From: Deltaproteobacteria bacterium | Lineage (GTDB): Bacteria > Desulfobacterota > DSM-4660 > Desulfatiglandales > Desulfatiglandaceae | NCBI GenBank assembly: GCA_021159825.1 | Contig: JAGHDR010000128.1 | Location: 1 to 5,663 of the forward strand | Direction of reading: 5' to 3' | Length of the DNA: 5,663 bases | Shown: positions 1-5,663 of the stretch, piece after piece | How the letters are laid out: each line of letters begins with the position of its first letter | Numbering within the stretch: the stretch's first letter is position 1 | The notes under the pieces: model-generated | Database searches by the model: none | The model's input: the letters and a program-made list of their open reading frames with translations, nothing else | What the model was told of the DNA's origin: nothing | Position numbers and translations under genes: made by a program

Positions 1-620
1 CCTGAAGACTTCCTGACTTCCGGCTCCGATGGTTGCGTAAAAAGCAACTTCTCCACATATTTTCCGATTAAATCGGTTTCCACGTTGACCGGTTCACCAG
101 CATTTTTTTTCAGTAATGTTGTTTGTGTTCCGGTGTGGGGAATGATGTTTACCTCAAAAAACGTATTTCCACAAGCATTAATGGTCAAACTGATGCCATC
201 AACGGCGATGGAACCTTTTTCAATGATGTAGCGTGACAGTGCTTCAGGGATCTCGATTTTTAAGAGCCGGGAATTATTTCGAGACTCCCTTTTATGAATC
301 TTCCCCATGCCATCCACGTGCCCCAGTACCAGATGTCCGCCGAGACGATCCGTGAGACGTAGCGCCCGCTCCAGGTTGACCAGGTCCCCCTGCTTCAACA
401 AGCCCAGCGTGGTTCGGGACAGGGTCTCACCCGAAACGTCCATATAGACAGCATCCCCTTCCATTCGGGACACAGTTAAACATGCGCCGCTGACACAAAC
501 ACTGTCGCCCAGTCTGCATTCGGTCATTTCAAACAGCGGCGAAATACAAACCTGCATTTGATCCTGCCCGCGACCTATGTGCTTTATTCTGCCCAGCCCC
601 TCGGCCAGTCCGGTAAACAT
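1..620 (-). CDS. ribE: Riboflavin synthase alpha chain, 3' end outside window
   Basis: Riboflavin synthase dismutates two molecules of 6,7-dimethyl-8-ribityllumazine into riboflavin and a pyrimidine that is recycled; this is the last cytosolic step of riboflavin synthesis. I translated the reverse strand from the ATG at 620: 206 codons are visible with no stop, so the C-terminus (family usual about 195-220 aa) lies beyond position 1. Both lumazine-binding barrels are present. The N-terminal barrel begins MFTGLAEG, has GACLTV with Cys47 (the E. coli Cys48 equivalent), and GGHLVLGHVDG with His101. The C-terminal barrel has GSIAVDGISLTI with Ser144 and Thr146, then IPHT and NVETDLIGKYVEKLL. The start has a perfect AAGGAG seven bases upstream. 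The gene lies 15 bases after the cyclase stop and is probably cotranscribed with it; ribD, often found just upstream, is absent here. Some organisms call this gene ribC. Identity is very secure. Confidence 0.96.
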   Translation of the reverse strand, partial: MFTGLAEGLGRIKHIGRGQDQMQVCISPLFEMTECRLGDSVCVSGACLTVSRMEGDAVYMDVSGETLSRTTLGLLKQGDLVNLERALRLTDRLGGHLVLGHVDGMGKIHKRESRNNSRLLKIEIPEALSRYIIEKGSIAVDGISLTINACGNTFFEVNIIPHTGTQTTLLKKNAGEPVNVETDLIGKYVEKLLFTQPSEPEVRKSS

Positions 621-627
621 CTGCAAT

Positions 628-633
628 CTCCTT
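628..633 (-). promoter_or_regulatory. Ribosome binding site of riboflavin synthase
   Basis: The reverse strand reads AAGGAG, seven bases before the ATG at 620. It sits just past the TGA of the upstream cyclase gene, so ribosomes ending there could re-initiate on the riboflavin synthase start. This fixes the start and fits a polycistronic message. Confidence 0.85.
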
Positions 634-635
634 AA

Positions 636-1574
636 TCAAGCCGTAAACGGTTTCCCCCTGACCCTGTTTCTCCCTTCATCCTTAGCCTGATAAAGGGCTT
701 TATCCGCCTGAGCAATGATGGTTTCGCAGGGTATGTTTTTAATTTTTGCGGAAGGGTTGAAGCCCGCAACACCGAAACTGGCAGTAATACGGATCTCTTT
801 TTCATTGTATGCGGTGAAGCTCTTAGAGACAATCCTGCGAAGTCTTTCCGCAGAGAACATGGCACTTTCAAAATCCGTTTCGGGCAAAACCATCAGGAAC
901 TCTTCACCTCCGTAACGCGCTATCCAGTCAACATCCTGTCTTAACCCCTCCCTGATGGATAACACGAAATTCTTAAGGATCAGATCTCCCGCCTGGTGAC
1001 CATGGGTATCATTGACACGCTTGAAATGATCAATGTCCGCCATCACCAGTGACACGGATCGATTGTAGCGCGTGGCGCGGGCGATTTCCTTGGCAAGGTA
1101 TTCGTCCATGTACAGACGATTGTAACAGCCCGTAAGCTTATCCGTAATGGAGAGAAGCCTGATTTTTTCATATGCGTCCTTCAGTGATTTTTCCAGCTCC
1201 AAAACGCGGAGAGCCGTTTTCAACCGAGCCATCAGTTCAAAACGGTCAAAGGGTTTTGTCAGGTAATCATCGGCACCGGCTTCAAGACCAACGATAATAT
1301 CTTTTTTGGAATCCCTGGCGGTAATCAGGAAAATATACACATAGCCTTCGGCAGGATTTTCCCTGATGGCCCGGCACAATGAAAGACCGTCCATCTCGGG
1401 CATCTCCCAATCCGTCAGGATAATCGGAAAGAATCTTTTCTTGAAAATCTCCAGGGCTTCCCGACCGTCTTCTGCTGATACCACCTCATAGCCTGCCTGG
1501 CGCAACGTCATCTCCATCAGTTTTCGAGAAACGAGATTGTCCTCAGCAATGAGTATGGGAAAAGCATTTTTCAA
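636..1574 (-). CDS. Response regulator diguanylate cyclase (REC-GGDEF)
   Basis: A 312-aa cytosolic response regulator that should make cyclic di-GMP from two GTP when phosphorylated by a partner histidine kinase, which is not in the window. The receiver domain covers about residues 5-122, with acidic pair Glu11/Asp12, phospho-acceptor Asp55 (TDWEMPEMDG), Thr85 and Lys107. A short helical linker (about 123-142) leads to the GGDEF domain (about 143-308), with DKLTGCYNR, the metal-binding MADIDHFKRVND and the intact active site GGEEF at 222-226. The inhibitory-site position RxxD, five residues before GGEEF, reads QDVD (213-216); Arg212 is shifted by one, so product inhibition may be weak or different. 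The start is TTG: the frame has TAA two codons upstream, and the next Met would delete Glu11/Asp12. There is no transmembrane segment and no output domain other than the cyclase. It is PleD/WspR-like in logic but has only one receiver. It lies 15 bases upstream of ribE. Confidence 0.95.
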   Translation of the reverse strand: MKNAFPILIAEDNLVSRKLMEMTLRQAGYEVVSAEDGREALEIFKKRFFPIILTDWEMPEMDGLSLCRAIRENPAEGYVYIFLITARDSKKDIIVGLEAGADDYLTKPFDRFELMARLKTALRVLELEKSLKDAYEKIRLLSITDKLTGCYNRLYMDEYLAKEIARATRYNRSVSLVMADIDHFKRVNDTHGHQAGDLILKNFVLSIREGLRQDVDWIARYGGEEFLMVLPETDFESAMFSAERLRRIVSKSFTAYNEKEIRITASFGVAGFNPSAKIKNIPCETIIAQADKALYQAKDEGRNRVRGKPFTA

Positions 1575-1582
1575 GAATTATG

Positions 1583-1587
1583 TCCTC
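1583..1587 (-). promoter_or_regulatory. Ribosome binding site supporting a TTG start
   Basis: The reverse strand reads GAGGA, eight bases before the TTG at 1574. An in-frame TAA sits between this site and the TTG, so no longer protein is possible. The site therefore decides the uncommon TTG start of the diguanylate cyclase. The ATG just upstream opens only a three-codon reading frame (M-R-T-stop). Confidence 0.75.
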
Positions 1588-1593
1588 ATATAG

Positions 1594-1614
1594 AGCTCAT
1601 GGCTCATGGCTCAT
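1594..1614. repeat. Three tandem 7-base units
   Basis: The plus strand carries AGCTCAT followed by GGCTCAT twice, head to tail (reverse strand ATGAGCC units). It lies 20 bases upstream of the cyclase start. Three short units can arise by slippage and no function is implied. Confidence 0.6.
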
Positions 1615-1740
1615 AGGGCTTTGAACTTTAGATTTACCATAGCCTCGGAATTTTGTTAAGAAGATATTTATCATCAAAAGAAAAATGTAGCCGAAGAACG
1701 GCAAAAGCAGAAATCGACCCAGCTTCGAAAACCCTTTATC

Positions 1741-1769
1741 TTGACTCCATAAATGCGTGACACTATATT
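1741..1769 (+). promoter_or_regulatory. Sigma70-type promoter for the hydrolase gene
   Basis: TTGACT (1741-1746; five of six consensus bases) is separated by exactly 17 bases from TATATT (1764-1769; five of six). The expected start of transcription is near 1776, giving a leader of about 29 bases to the ATG at 1805. It is in the right place and orientation for the hydrolase gene and perhaps for Fur-FeoA beyond it. A weaker overlapping pair, GTGACA and TAAAAT (1757-1786, 18-base spacer), would start too close to the ribosome binding site. Confidence 0.72.
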
Positions 1770-1794
1770 CGTACCCATTGTAAAATTCCAAAAC

Positions 1795-1798
1795 GGAG
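1795..1798 (+). promoter_or_regulatory. Ribosome binding site of the hydrolase gene
   Basis: GGAG lies six bases upstream of the ATG at 1805. It supports that start, which also places the first strand of the metallo-hydrolase fold correctly. Confidence 0.7.
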
Positions 1799-1804
1799 TC
1801 TCAT

Positions 1805-2695
1805 ATGCTGGAAACTTTTTTACCCATAGAGCAGGACATGCCCGGATTCAATCCATTTTTCGGCTCCTGGATCTGTCAGGGCGATTTGAACATCATGGTG
1901 GACGTGGGACCTGCGAATACAGCCGGTCGGCTGGTTGAATCACTGGAATCAATGGGGCTGGATAGGTTGGATTATATTTTGCTTACCCACATCCATATCG
2001 ATCACGGGGGGGCGCTGGCCGAGGTCCTGGCCCGTTACCCAAAGGCCAAGGTGATCTGCCACGAAAAAGGATTTCCCCATCTGGTGGATCCCTCGAAATT
2101 ATACGAAGGCAGTTTGAAAGTGTTGGGGGATCTGGCGCGGACTTATGGGTCTCCAGGGCCCATTGCTGAAGAGAGGCTGATTTCCCACACAAAATGCCGG
2201 GTCGACGGGCTCAGGATTATCGAAACCCCGGGACATGCCATTCATCACCTGAGTTTTACCTATGGTGGAAAACTTTATGCCGGTGAAGCGGCGGGGAATT
2301 ATTTTATCGTCGGGAAACGCGAATACCTGCGTCCAGCAACACCTCCCCGGTTTTTCCTTGACGTATTCATAAAAAGTGTTGATCGTCTCCTGGCTCTGGA
2401 AGACCAACCCATCCGCTACGCCCATGTGGAAAGTGCTGAAACCTCCCATCGGCTGCTGGGGCTGTTCAGAGATCAACTGCTGTTCTGGGAATCCGTGATC
2501 AGTGAATCCATAACCATGGGGGCCCGGAAAACAGATATCATCGGGAATTGTGTAGACCGGTTGCTGAAAGAGGACCCCAGCCTTGCTGCATTTGACGGCA
2601 TGGACGAAAATACCCAAAGAAGAGAAAAGACTTTCATAGCAACCGCTGTTAAGGGTTTTGTGGGGTTTTTTGAAGAAAAATCAAAAAGGCGTTAG
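1805..2695 (+). CDS. MBL-fold metallo-hydrolase, ST1585-like
   Basis: A 296-aa soluble metallo-beta-lactamase-fold hydrolase. The metal-binding motif is THIHIDHGG, with His62, His64, Asp66 and His67. His144 follows in TPGH, and His207 in YAHVES is the likely last ligand. The usual bridging aspartate (LFxGD) is replaced by Glu161 in LYAGEAAG. The stretch CHEKGFPHLVDPSKLYEGS (85-103) and the following KVLGDLA are typical of the ST1585-like subgroup, whose physiological substrate is not known; beta-lactamase, glyoxalase or RNase Z activity should not be assumed. The C-terminal 90 residues are mostly helical and extend beyond the core fold. A good promoter and ribosome binding site precede it. 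Its stop codon TAG lies on the left edge of the 158-base palindrome: TA is flank and G is element. It was probably once the first gene of an operon with the Fur-FeoA gene. Family assignment is firm; the substrate is unknown. Confidence 0.9.
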   Translation: MLETFLPIEQDMPGFNPFFGSWICQGDLNIMVDVGPANTAGRLVESLESMGLDRLDYILLTHIHIDHGGALAEVLARYPKAKVICHEKGFPHLVDPSKLYEGSLKVLGDLARTYGSPGPIAEERLISHTKCRVDGLRIIETPGHAIHHLSFTYGGKLYAGEAAGNYFIVGKREYLRPATPPRFFLDVFIKSVDRLLALEDQPIRYAHVESAETSHRLLGLFRDQLLFWESVISESITMGARKTDIIGNCVDRLLKEDPSLAAFDGMDENTQRREKTFIATAVKGFVGFFEEKSKRR

Positions 2696-2852
2696 GGAAC
2701 TGGAAGAAAATAATATACGCATATCGTGCAGGACTTTTGTTCGTTTTCAAGGCGTGATGGCAGGTGCATAGTGAGCTATGTGCCTGTTATCACAACGTAG
2801 AAAACGGGCAAAAGGGTAAGCAGGATGCGTAGATTATTTTTTGGAAGTTCCC
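2695..2852. mobile_element. 158-base palindromic element, MITE-like
   Basis: The whole stretch is a symmetric imperfect palindrome centred between 2773 and 2774. Paired arms from outside inwards are: 2695-2701 with 2846-2852 (GGGAACT, perfect); 2707-2722 with 2825-2840 (15 of 16); 2734-2748 with 2800-2814 (13 of 15, plus two G-T); and 2755-2771 with 2776-2792 (13 of 17, plus four G-T) around the loop TGAG. Direct TTA sequences flank it (2692-2694 and 2853-2855), as for a 3-base target duplication. It has no room for a transposase. Terminal inverted repeats plus a short duplication suggest a non-autonomous element moved in trans, or a REP/ERIC-like dispersed repeat. It separates the hydrolase and Fur-FeoA genes. 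The structure is certain from the sequence; mobility is inferred, since copy number cannot be seen here. Confidence 0.72.
2754..2793 (+). repeat. Core stem-loop of the palindrome
   Basis: In a plus-strand transcript this forms an 18-pair stem without bulges (2754-2771 with 2776-2793), including four G-U pairs, closed by a UGAG tetraloop. A run of T does not follow directly, so a simple intrinsic terminator is unlikely. In the readthrough message of the hydrolase it could still block nucleases or pause polymerase; this is inference. Confidence 0.8.
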
Positions 2853-2875
2853 TTAAATGGCGCAATGGCTGACAT

Positions 2876-3571
2876 ATGAAAAGTAATGAATTTTTTGAAA
2901 AAGCTAATTTCCAGGCTCTGATTGAATCCGACGGTGCTGATCGTCTTCAGGACAAACTGAATGTGATCGATGTTTTTTTGAGCACCGAAGAACATATTAC
3001 CCTGGAAGAGATGCTGCTTCTCCTTCGGGAAAAGGGCTATGATTTTGAATCGGGTTTTGTCAAACACTGCATGCACCATATGGTGGAGCTGGGGTTTGCG
3101 CAACGGAAACAGTTTGAGGGCCAGCCCATTCGTTATGAGCATCGTCACCTGGGTAGGCATCATGACCATCTGGTGTGTACCAAATGTGGAAAAATCATTG
3201 AATTTGCCAACGAACAGATTGAAAGATTACAGGTAGAAGTCGCCGCCGGGTACGGCTTTCACATGCTTCAACACCGGATGGAAATATATGGTCTTTGTTC
3301 AGACTGTTGCGCAAAACGAAAACCATTGATGCCGTTGGCCATGGCCAAAGCGGGGGAAATCGTTTTCGTACGAGAGATGGCCGGATGCAGACACAAGCAA
3401 AGCCGGCTGGCCTCAATGGGTCTGAGAACGGGTGATCGTGTGGAAATCATCAACAATTCCGGCGGCGGCAGGGTTATCTTAGGGCTTGAAAATACGCGTC
3501 TTGCCATCGGTAGGGGAATGGCCAATCGCATTATGGTTTCGCCGGCGCAGAATATTTGCCAAGTACAATAA
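2876..3571 (+). CDS. Fur-family regulator fused to a FeoA domain
   Basis: A 231-aa cytosolic protein, against about 140-150 aa for ordinary Fur. Residues about 22-147 are Fur: a winged helix (about 28-90), then a dimerisation domain with the HHDH metal motif (His95, His96, His98), Glu109, His129, His133 and the structural zinc cysteines Cys101-x2-Cys104 and Cys141-x2-Cys144. Residues about 150-222 are a FeoA/SH3-like domain: LMPLAMAKAGE, then CRHKQSRLASMGLRTGDRVEI and a final IGRGMANRIMVS. It is probably a metal-sensing repressor of ferrous iron uptake (feo) or a related regulon, with FeoA contributing protein or metal contacts; DtxR/IdeR repressors carry a comparable SH3 domain. No feoB or feoA follows in the window. 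The start is forced: TGA lies in frame two codons upstream. No convincing ribosome binding site is seen, and the 158-base element ends 23 bases before the ATG. Iron is the likeliest metal, but zinc or manganese cannot be excluded. Confidence 0.9.
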   Translation: MKSNEFFEKANFQALIESDGADRLQDKLNVIDVFLSTEEHITLEEMLLLLREKGYDFESGFVKHCMHHMVELGFAQRKQFEGQPIRYEHRHLGRHHDHLVCTKCGKIIEFANEQIERLQVEVAAGYGFHMLQHRMEIYGLCSDCCAKRKPLMPLAMAKAGEIVFVREMAGCRHKQSRLASMGLRTGDRVEIINNSGGGRVILGLENTRLAIGRGMANRIMVSPAQNICQVQ

Positions 3572-3592
3572 TTCGACATTAATACAAATAGG

Positions 3593-4267
3593 TTACGCTG
3601 CTTTCTGCAATATTTCTCTGAGCCGGTCCCGAATGGCCCTGATGCATTTTTCACCCCGGCTCCGATAATAATAACGGGCCTTTTTTTCCGCACTCACCCT
3701 ATCCGGACAATGTCTCAGGGCCAGTTTTACAATGGCCATCTCATCATCCAGCATAAATCTTCGAAAAACCGGGTTAAACGGCGGGAGGCAAAGATCTCCT
3801 CTTGAAATGGACGCGGCCCAATCAACGATATAGGGCATCCCATCATCTCCCAACAGCGTATTGGGCGCCCGTTTCAGGTCGCAGTGGGCCAGTCCCCGCT
3901 GGTGAAAGTCATTGACCAGGGTTTCCATGGATTCAAAAAACGTGTGGGGAAGATGTATCTCATTTTCAAGGTTTTCGAGACTCTTGCCCGGGATTTCCTC
4001 AATTGCCAGGGCAAGGCCGTCGATGACACCGTAAAACTCAGGTACACCTTTGATGCCGCTGAGCTTTCGGTAGGCTTTTGCCTCCCGCCAGATGAGAAAC
4101 CGACCCACAATATTTCTGAAAAGGAACCTGTTTTTGCTGAAATCCTTGACCACTGCACGGACCCCGTTTTTTTCAACGATCCAGATAGTGGGCCTTGTAT
4201 TGGACGCTTTTCTCAAGACACCGAAACTTGCTGCCGAAAGATCCGTCAATTTCAATCCATCAAACAT
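3593..4267 (-). CDS. Small protein kinase-fold protein, RIO/Kdo-kinase-like
   Basis: A 224-aa soluble protein with a compact kinase fold. The ATP-binding lysine is probably Lys41 (AVVKDF) and its partner glutamate Glu62 (WREAKAYRKL). The catalytic loop is HCDLKRAPN, with Asp130 and Asn136, and the metal-binding aspartate is Asp149 in YIVDWA, where classical kinases have DFG. The basic stretch 45-57 contains no full glycine-rich loop. This style is shared by RIO-type kinases, lipopolysaccharide core kinases (WaaP/RfaY-like) and bacterial proteins annotated serine/threonine kinase. All catalytic residues are present, so it is likely active, but the substrate (protein, sugar or lipid A core) cannot be told. 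The start is ATG with no clear ribosome binding site. It begins 29 bases after the RND pump stop and is probably cotranscribed. It is convergent with Fur-FeoA, with a 21-base gap. Confidence 0.8.
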   Translation of the reverse strand: MFDGLKLTDLSAASFGVLRKASNTRPTIWIVEKNGVRAVVKDFSKNRFLFRNIVGRFLIWREAKAYRKLSGIKGVPEFYGVIDGLALAIEEIPGKSLENLENEIHLPHTFFESMETLVNDFHQRGLAHCDLKRAPNTLLGDDGMPYIVDWAASISRGDLCLPPFNPVFRRFMLDDEMAIVKLALRHCPDRVSAEKKARYYYRSRGEKCIRAIRDRLREILQKAA

Positions 4268-4296
4268 TCGCTTGCCGTTTTTTGAGGTTCAGGTTG

Positions 4297-5663
4297 TCAA
4301 TCTCTCAGGTGAGCGGACTCCCATCGCTTGTCCATATAGTAAAGAATCGGCACGGCCATGCGCGACAAAAGAAGCGACGCCACCTCACCCGCCATGAGCG
4401 ATATGGCCAGGCCCTGAAAAATAGGGTCAAAGAGAATAACGGATGCCGCGACGACAACGGCCGCAGCCGTGAGCATCATGGGCCGAAAGCGAACCGCGCC
4501 CGCATCCACCACCGCCTTATTTAACGGCATCCCCTGCGTAAGCCTCAATTCAATAAAATCCACCAGGATGATCGAATTGCGGACCACAATCCCTGCGCCG
4601 GCGATAAATCCAATCATGGAAGTGGCCGTAAAAAATGCCCCCAGAAGCCCGTGGATTGGGAGAATACCAACCAGTGAAAAGGGGATCGCCGCCATGATCA
4701 CAAGAGGCGTGCTGAAGGATCGGAACCAGCCCACCACTAAAATGAAAATAAGAAGGAGGACCACGCCGAATGCCATTCCCAAATCGCGGAATACTTCGTA
4801 GGTGATGTGCCATTCACCGTCCCATTTCATGGCGAAGTTCCGGTTACTTTGTGGAATATGAGCGGTGTGCTGAGCAATCTCATACCCCCGGGGCAAAGAA
4901 ATTGCCGCAATCTTCTTCCTCATTTCAAGTATGGCATATACCGGACTTTCCTTCTCACCGGCCACGTCTCCGGTCACATAAACCACCGGCATCAAATTCT
5001 TGTGGTAGATGCTGCGGTCAATGGAGGTTTTTCGGACCGAAATCAGGTCGCTCAGAGACACCAGAACACCACTGCCGGACGGAACCTTGATTGCCGCCAG
5101 CCGTTCAACGCCGGCCCTTTCCGCCAACGGGAATCGAAGGTTTATCACGACATCTTCCTTTTCCTTTGCCAGGTGGAGAAGTCCCCCTTGAACCCCCTTG
5201 AGCGCCGGTTTAAGGGCCTGATCAATTTGTGTGGCGCTGATACCGTGCAGCGCCGCCTTTTCTTTGTCCACCACCAGATTGATTCGGGTCTGTTTTCCCT
5301 CCATGTGCCAGTCAGCATCAACGACGCCGGGCGTATCTTCAAAAATCTTCAAGATCTTCAGCGCAATCCGGCGTTGTTCTTCGTAGTCGGGACCATAGAC
5401 TTCCGCCACGAGGGTAGAGAGCACCGGCGGTCCCGGCGGCACTTCGGCCACCTTTATCCGAGCATCGTATTTATCCCCGATTCGCTTGAGTTCGGGCCGG
5501 ACTCTTTTTGCAATCTCGTGACTCTGCGCTTTTCTGTTGTGCTTATCCACAAGATTGACCTGGATATCCGCCACATTGGCGCCTTTTCTCAAATCATAGT
5601 GCCGCACCAACCCATTAAAATTAAAGGGTGACGCCGTGCCGACATAGATCTCGTAATCGGTGA
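4297..5663 (-). CDS. RND efflux permease (CusA/AcrB superfamily), C-terminal part
   Basis: An inner-membrane proton-driven RND exporter, normally trimeric and joined to a periplasmic adaptor and an outer-membrane channel. The frame stays open to the right edge (17 more codons, ending [12 protein letters not shown], before the TTG at 5610), so the true start lies outside. The visible 454 aa cover the end of the second periplasmic porter and docking region (with [19 protein letters not shown] near residue 75) and the last five membrane helices, about 293-313, 319-341, 343-370, 394-412 and 416-443, including [17 protein letters not shown]. Full-length members have about 1,030-1,100 aa, so under half is seen. 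The proton-relay acidic residues of helix 4, which would separate metal (HME) from hydrophobic-compound (HAE) pumps, lie outside; substrate is therefore open. The protein ends shortly after the last helix, as is normal. The kinase-like gene follows on the same strand. Confidence 0.92.
   Translation of the reverse strand, partial: TDYEIYVGTASPFNFNGLVRHYDLRKGANVADIQVNLVDKHNRKAQSHEIAKRVRPELKRIGDKYDARIKVAEVPPGPPVLSTLVAEVYGPDYEEQRRIALKILKIFEDTPGVVDADWHMEGKQTRINLVVDKEKAALHGISATQIDQALKPALKGVQGGLLHLAKEKEDVVINLRFPLAERAGVERLAAIKVPSGSGVLVSLSDLISVRKTSIDRSIYHKNLMPVVYVTGDVAGEKESPVYAILEMRKKIAAISLPRGYEIAQHTAHIPQSNRNFAMKWDGEWHITYEVFRDLGMAFGVVLLLIFILVVGWFRSFSTPLVIMAAIPFSLVGILPIHGLLGAFFTATSMIGFIAGAGIVVRNSIILVDFIELRLTQGMPLNKAVVDAGAVRFRPMMLTAAAVVVAASVILFDPIFQGLAISLMAGEVASLLLSRMAVPILYYMDKRWESAHLRD

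Larger units (their letters stand above)
1575..1804. other. Divergent intergenic region
   Basis: A 230-base gap between the leftward cyclase and the rightward hydrolase, visibly more AT-rich than its flanks. It holds the cyclase ribosome binding site, a short heptamer repeat, the rightward promoter and the hydrolase ribosome binding site. A leftward 64-codon frame (1597-1791) would encode a peptide with one hydrophobic stretch (about residues 27-45). It needs a TTG start without a ribosome binding site and overlaps the promoter, so I do not call it a gene. I see no convincing leftward promoter: TTGATG with 17 bases to AAAATT (1649-1677) is only a weak match. Confidence 0.6.

Noticed and set aside
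1660..1680. Fur box in the divergent intergenic region
   Set aside because: The AT-rich sequence around TTTATCATC resembles a half-site only; no 19-base inverted repeat is present.
1690..1702. Small hairpin GCCG/CGGC in the divergent intergenic region
   Set aside because: A four-pair stem is expected by chance and is not followed by a T run in either direction.
2099..2617. Leftward open frame of 172 codons opposite the metallo-hydrolase
   Set aside because: It lies wholly inside the hydrolase gene, whose motifs are clear; the opposite translation shows no domain.
2754..2800. Intrinsic terminator after the hydrolase gene
   Set aside because: The stem is strong but is followed by CAACGTAG, not a T run, and it is the centre of a much larger symmetric element.
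3572..3592. Bidirectional terminator between the convergent Fur-FeoA and kinase genes
   Set aside because: The 21 bases contain no inverted repeat of useful length and no T run.
3884..4285. Rightward open frame of 133 codons opposite the kinase-like gene
   Set aside because: The reverse strand carries an ordered set of kinase residues; this frame has no ribosome binding site or family features.
5608..5610. TTG as the start of the RND permease gene
   Set aside because: The frame continues upstream to the window edge with family-typical residues ([12 protein letters not shown]), so this is an internal leucine codon of a truncated view.
4807..5631. Rightward open frame of 274 codons opposite the RND permease
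   Set aside because: The reverse strand encodes an unmistakable RND permease over the whole stretch. The opposite frame has no recognisable domain and is a mirror artefact of its codon use.

Overview
The window is a slice of a bacterial chromosome, about 95% coding. It most resembles an anaerobic, sulfate-reducer-like Desulfobacterota genome (Desulfobacterales/Desulfosarcina type). That placement is inferred from protein style: a REC-GGDEF cyclase, an ST1585-like metallo-hydrolase, a Fur-FeoA fusion and a CusA/AcrB-type pump. No rRNA or marker gene is present to prove it.

Left block (1-1574, minus strand): a stand-alone REC-GGDEF response regulator is followed after 15 bases by riboflavin synthase alpha chain (ribE), which runs off the left edge. 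The cyclase starts at TTG behind a good ribosome binding site, and ribE has a perfect AAGGAG. The two are probably cotranscribed. The 230-base gap at 1575-1804 separates this block from divergent genes. It holds a strong-looking sigma70-type promoter reading right (TTGACT-17-TATATT).

Middle block (1805-3571, plus strand): an ST1585-like metallo-beta-lactamase-fold hydrolase is followed by a Fur-family regulator fused to a C-terminal FeoA (SH3-like) domain. Between them lies a 158-base, almost perfectly symmetric imperfect palindrome (2695-2852), flanked by a direct TTA on each side. It looks like a small non-autonomous mobile element (MITE-like) or a dispersed palindromic repeat. It appears to have landed in the stop codon of the hydrolase gene and turned TAA into TAG. 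Removing it and one TTA would leave only 20 bases between the two genes, so it probably split a former operon.

Right block (3593-5663, minus strand, convergent with the middle block): the C-terminal part of an RND efflux permease enters from the right edge. It is followed after 29 bases by a small RIO/Kdo-kinase-like protein kinase-fold gene. The kinase gene and the Fur-FeoA gene end tail to tail, 21 bases apart, with no evident terminator.

No tRNA, rRNA, CRISPR array, transposase or riboswitch is seen. The most unusual items are the palindromic element, its strand-biased wobble pairs and junction, and the Fur-FeoA fusion.
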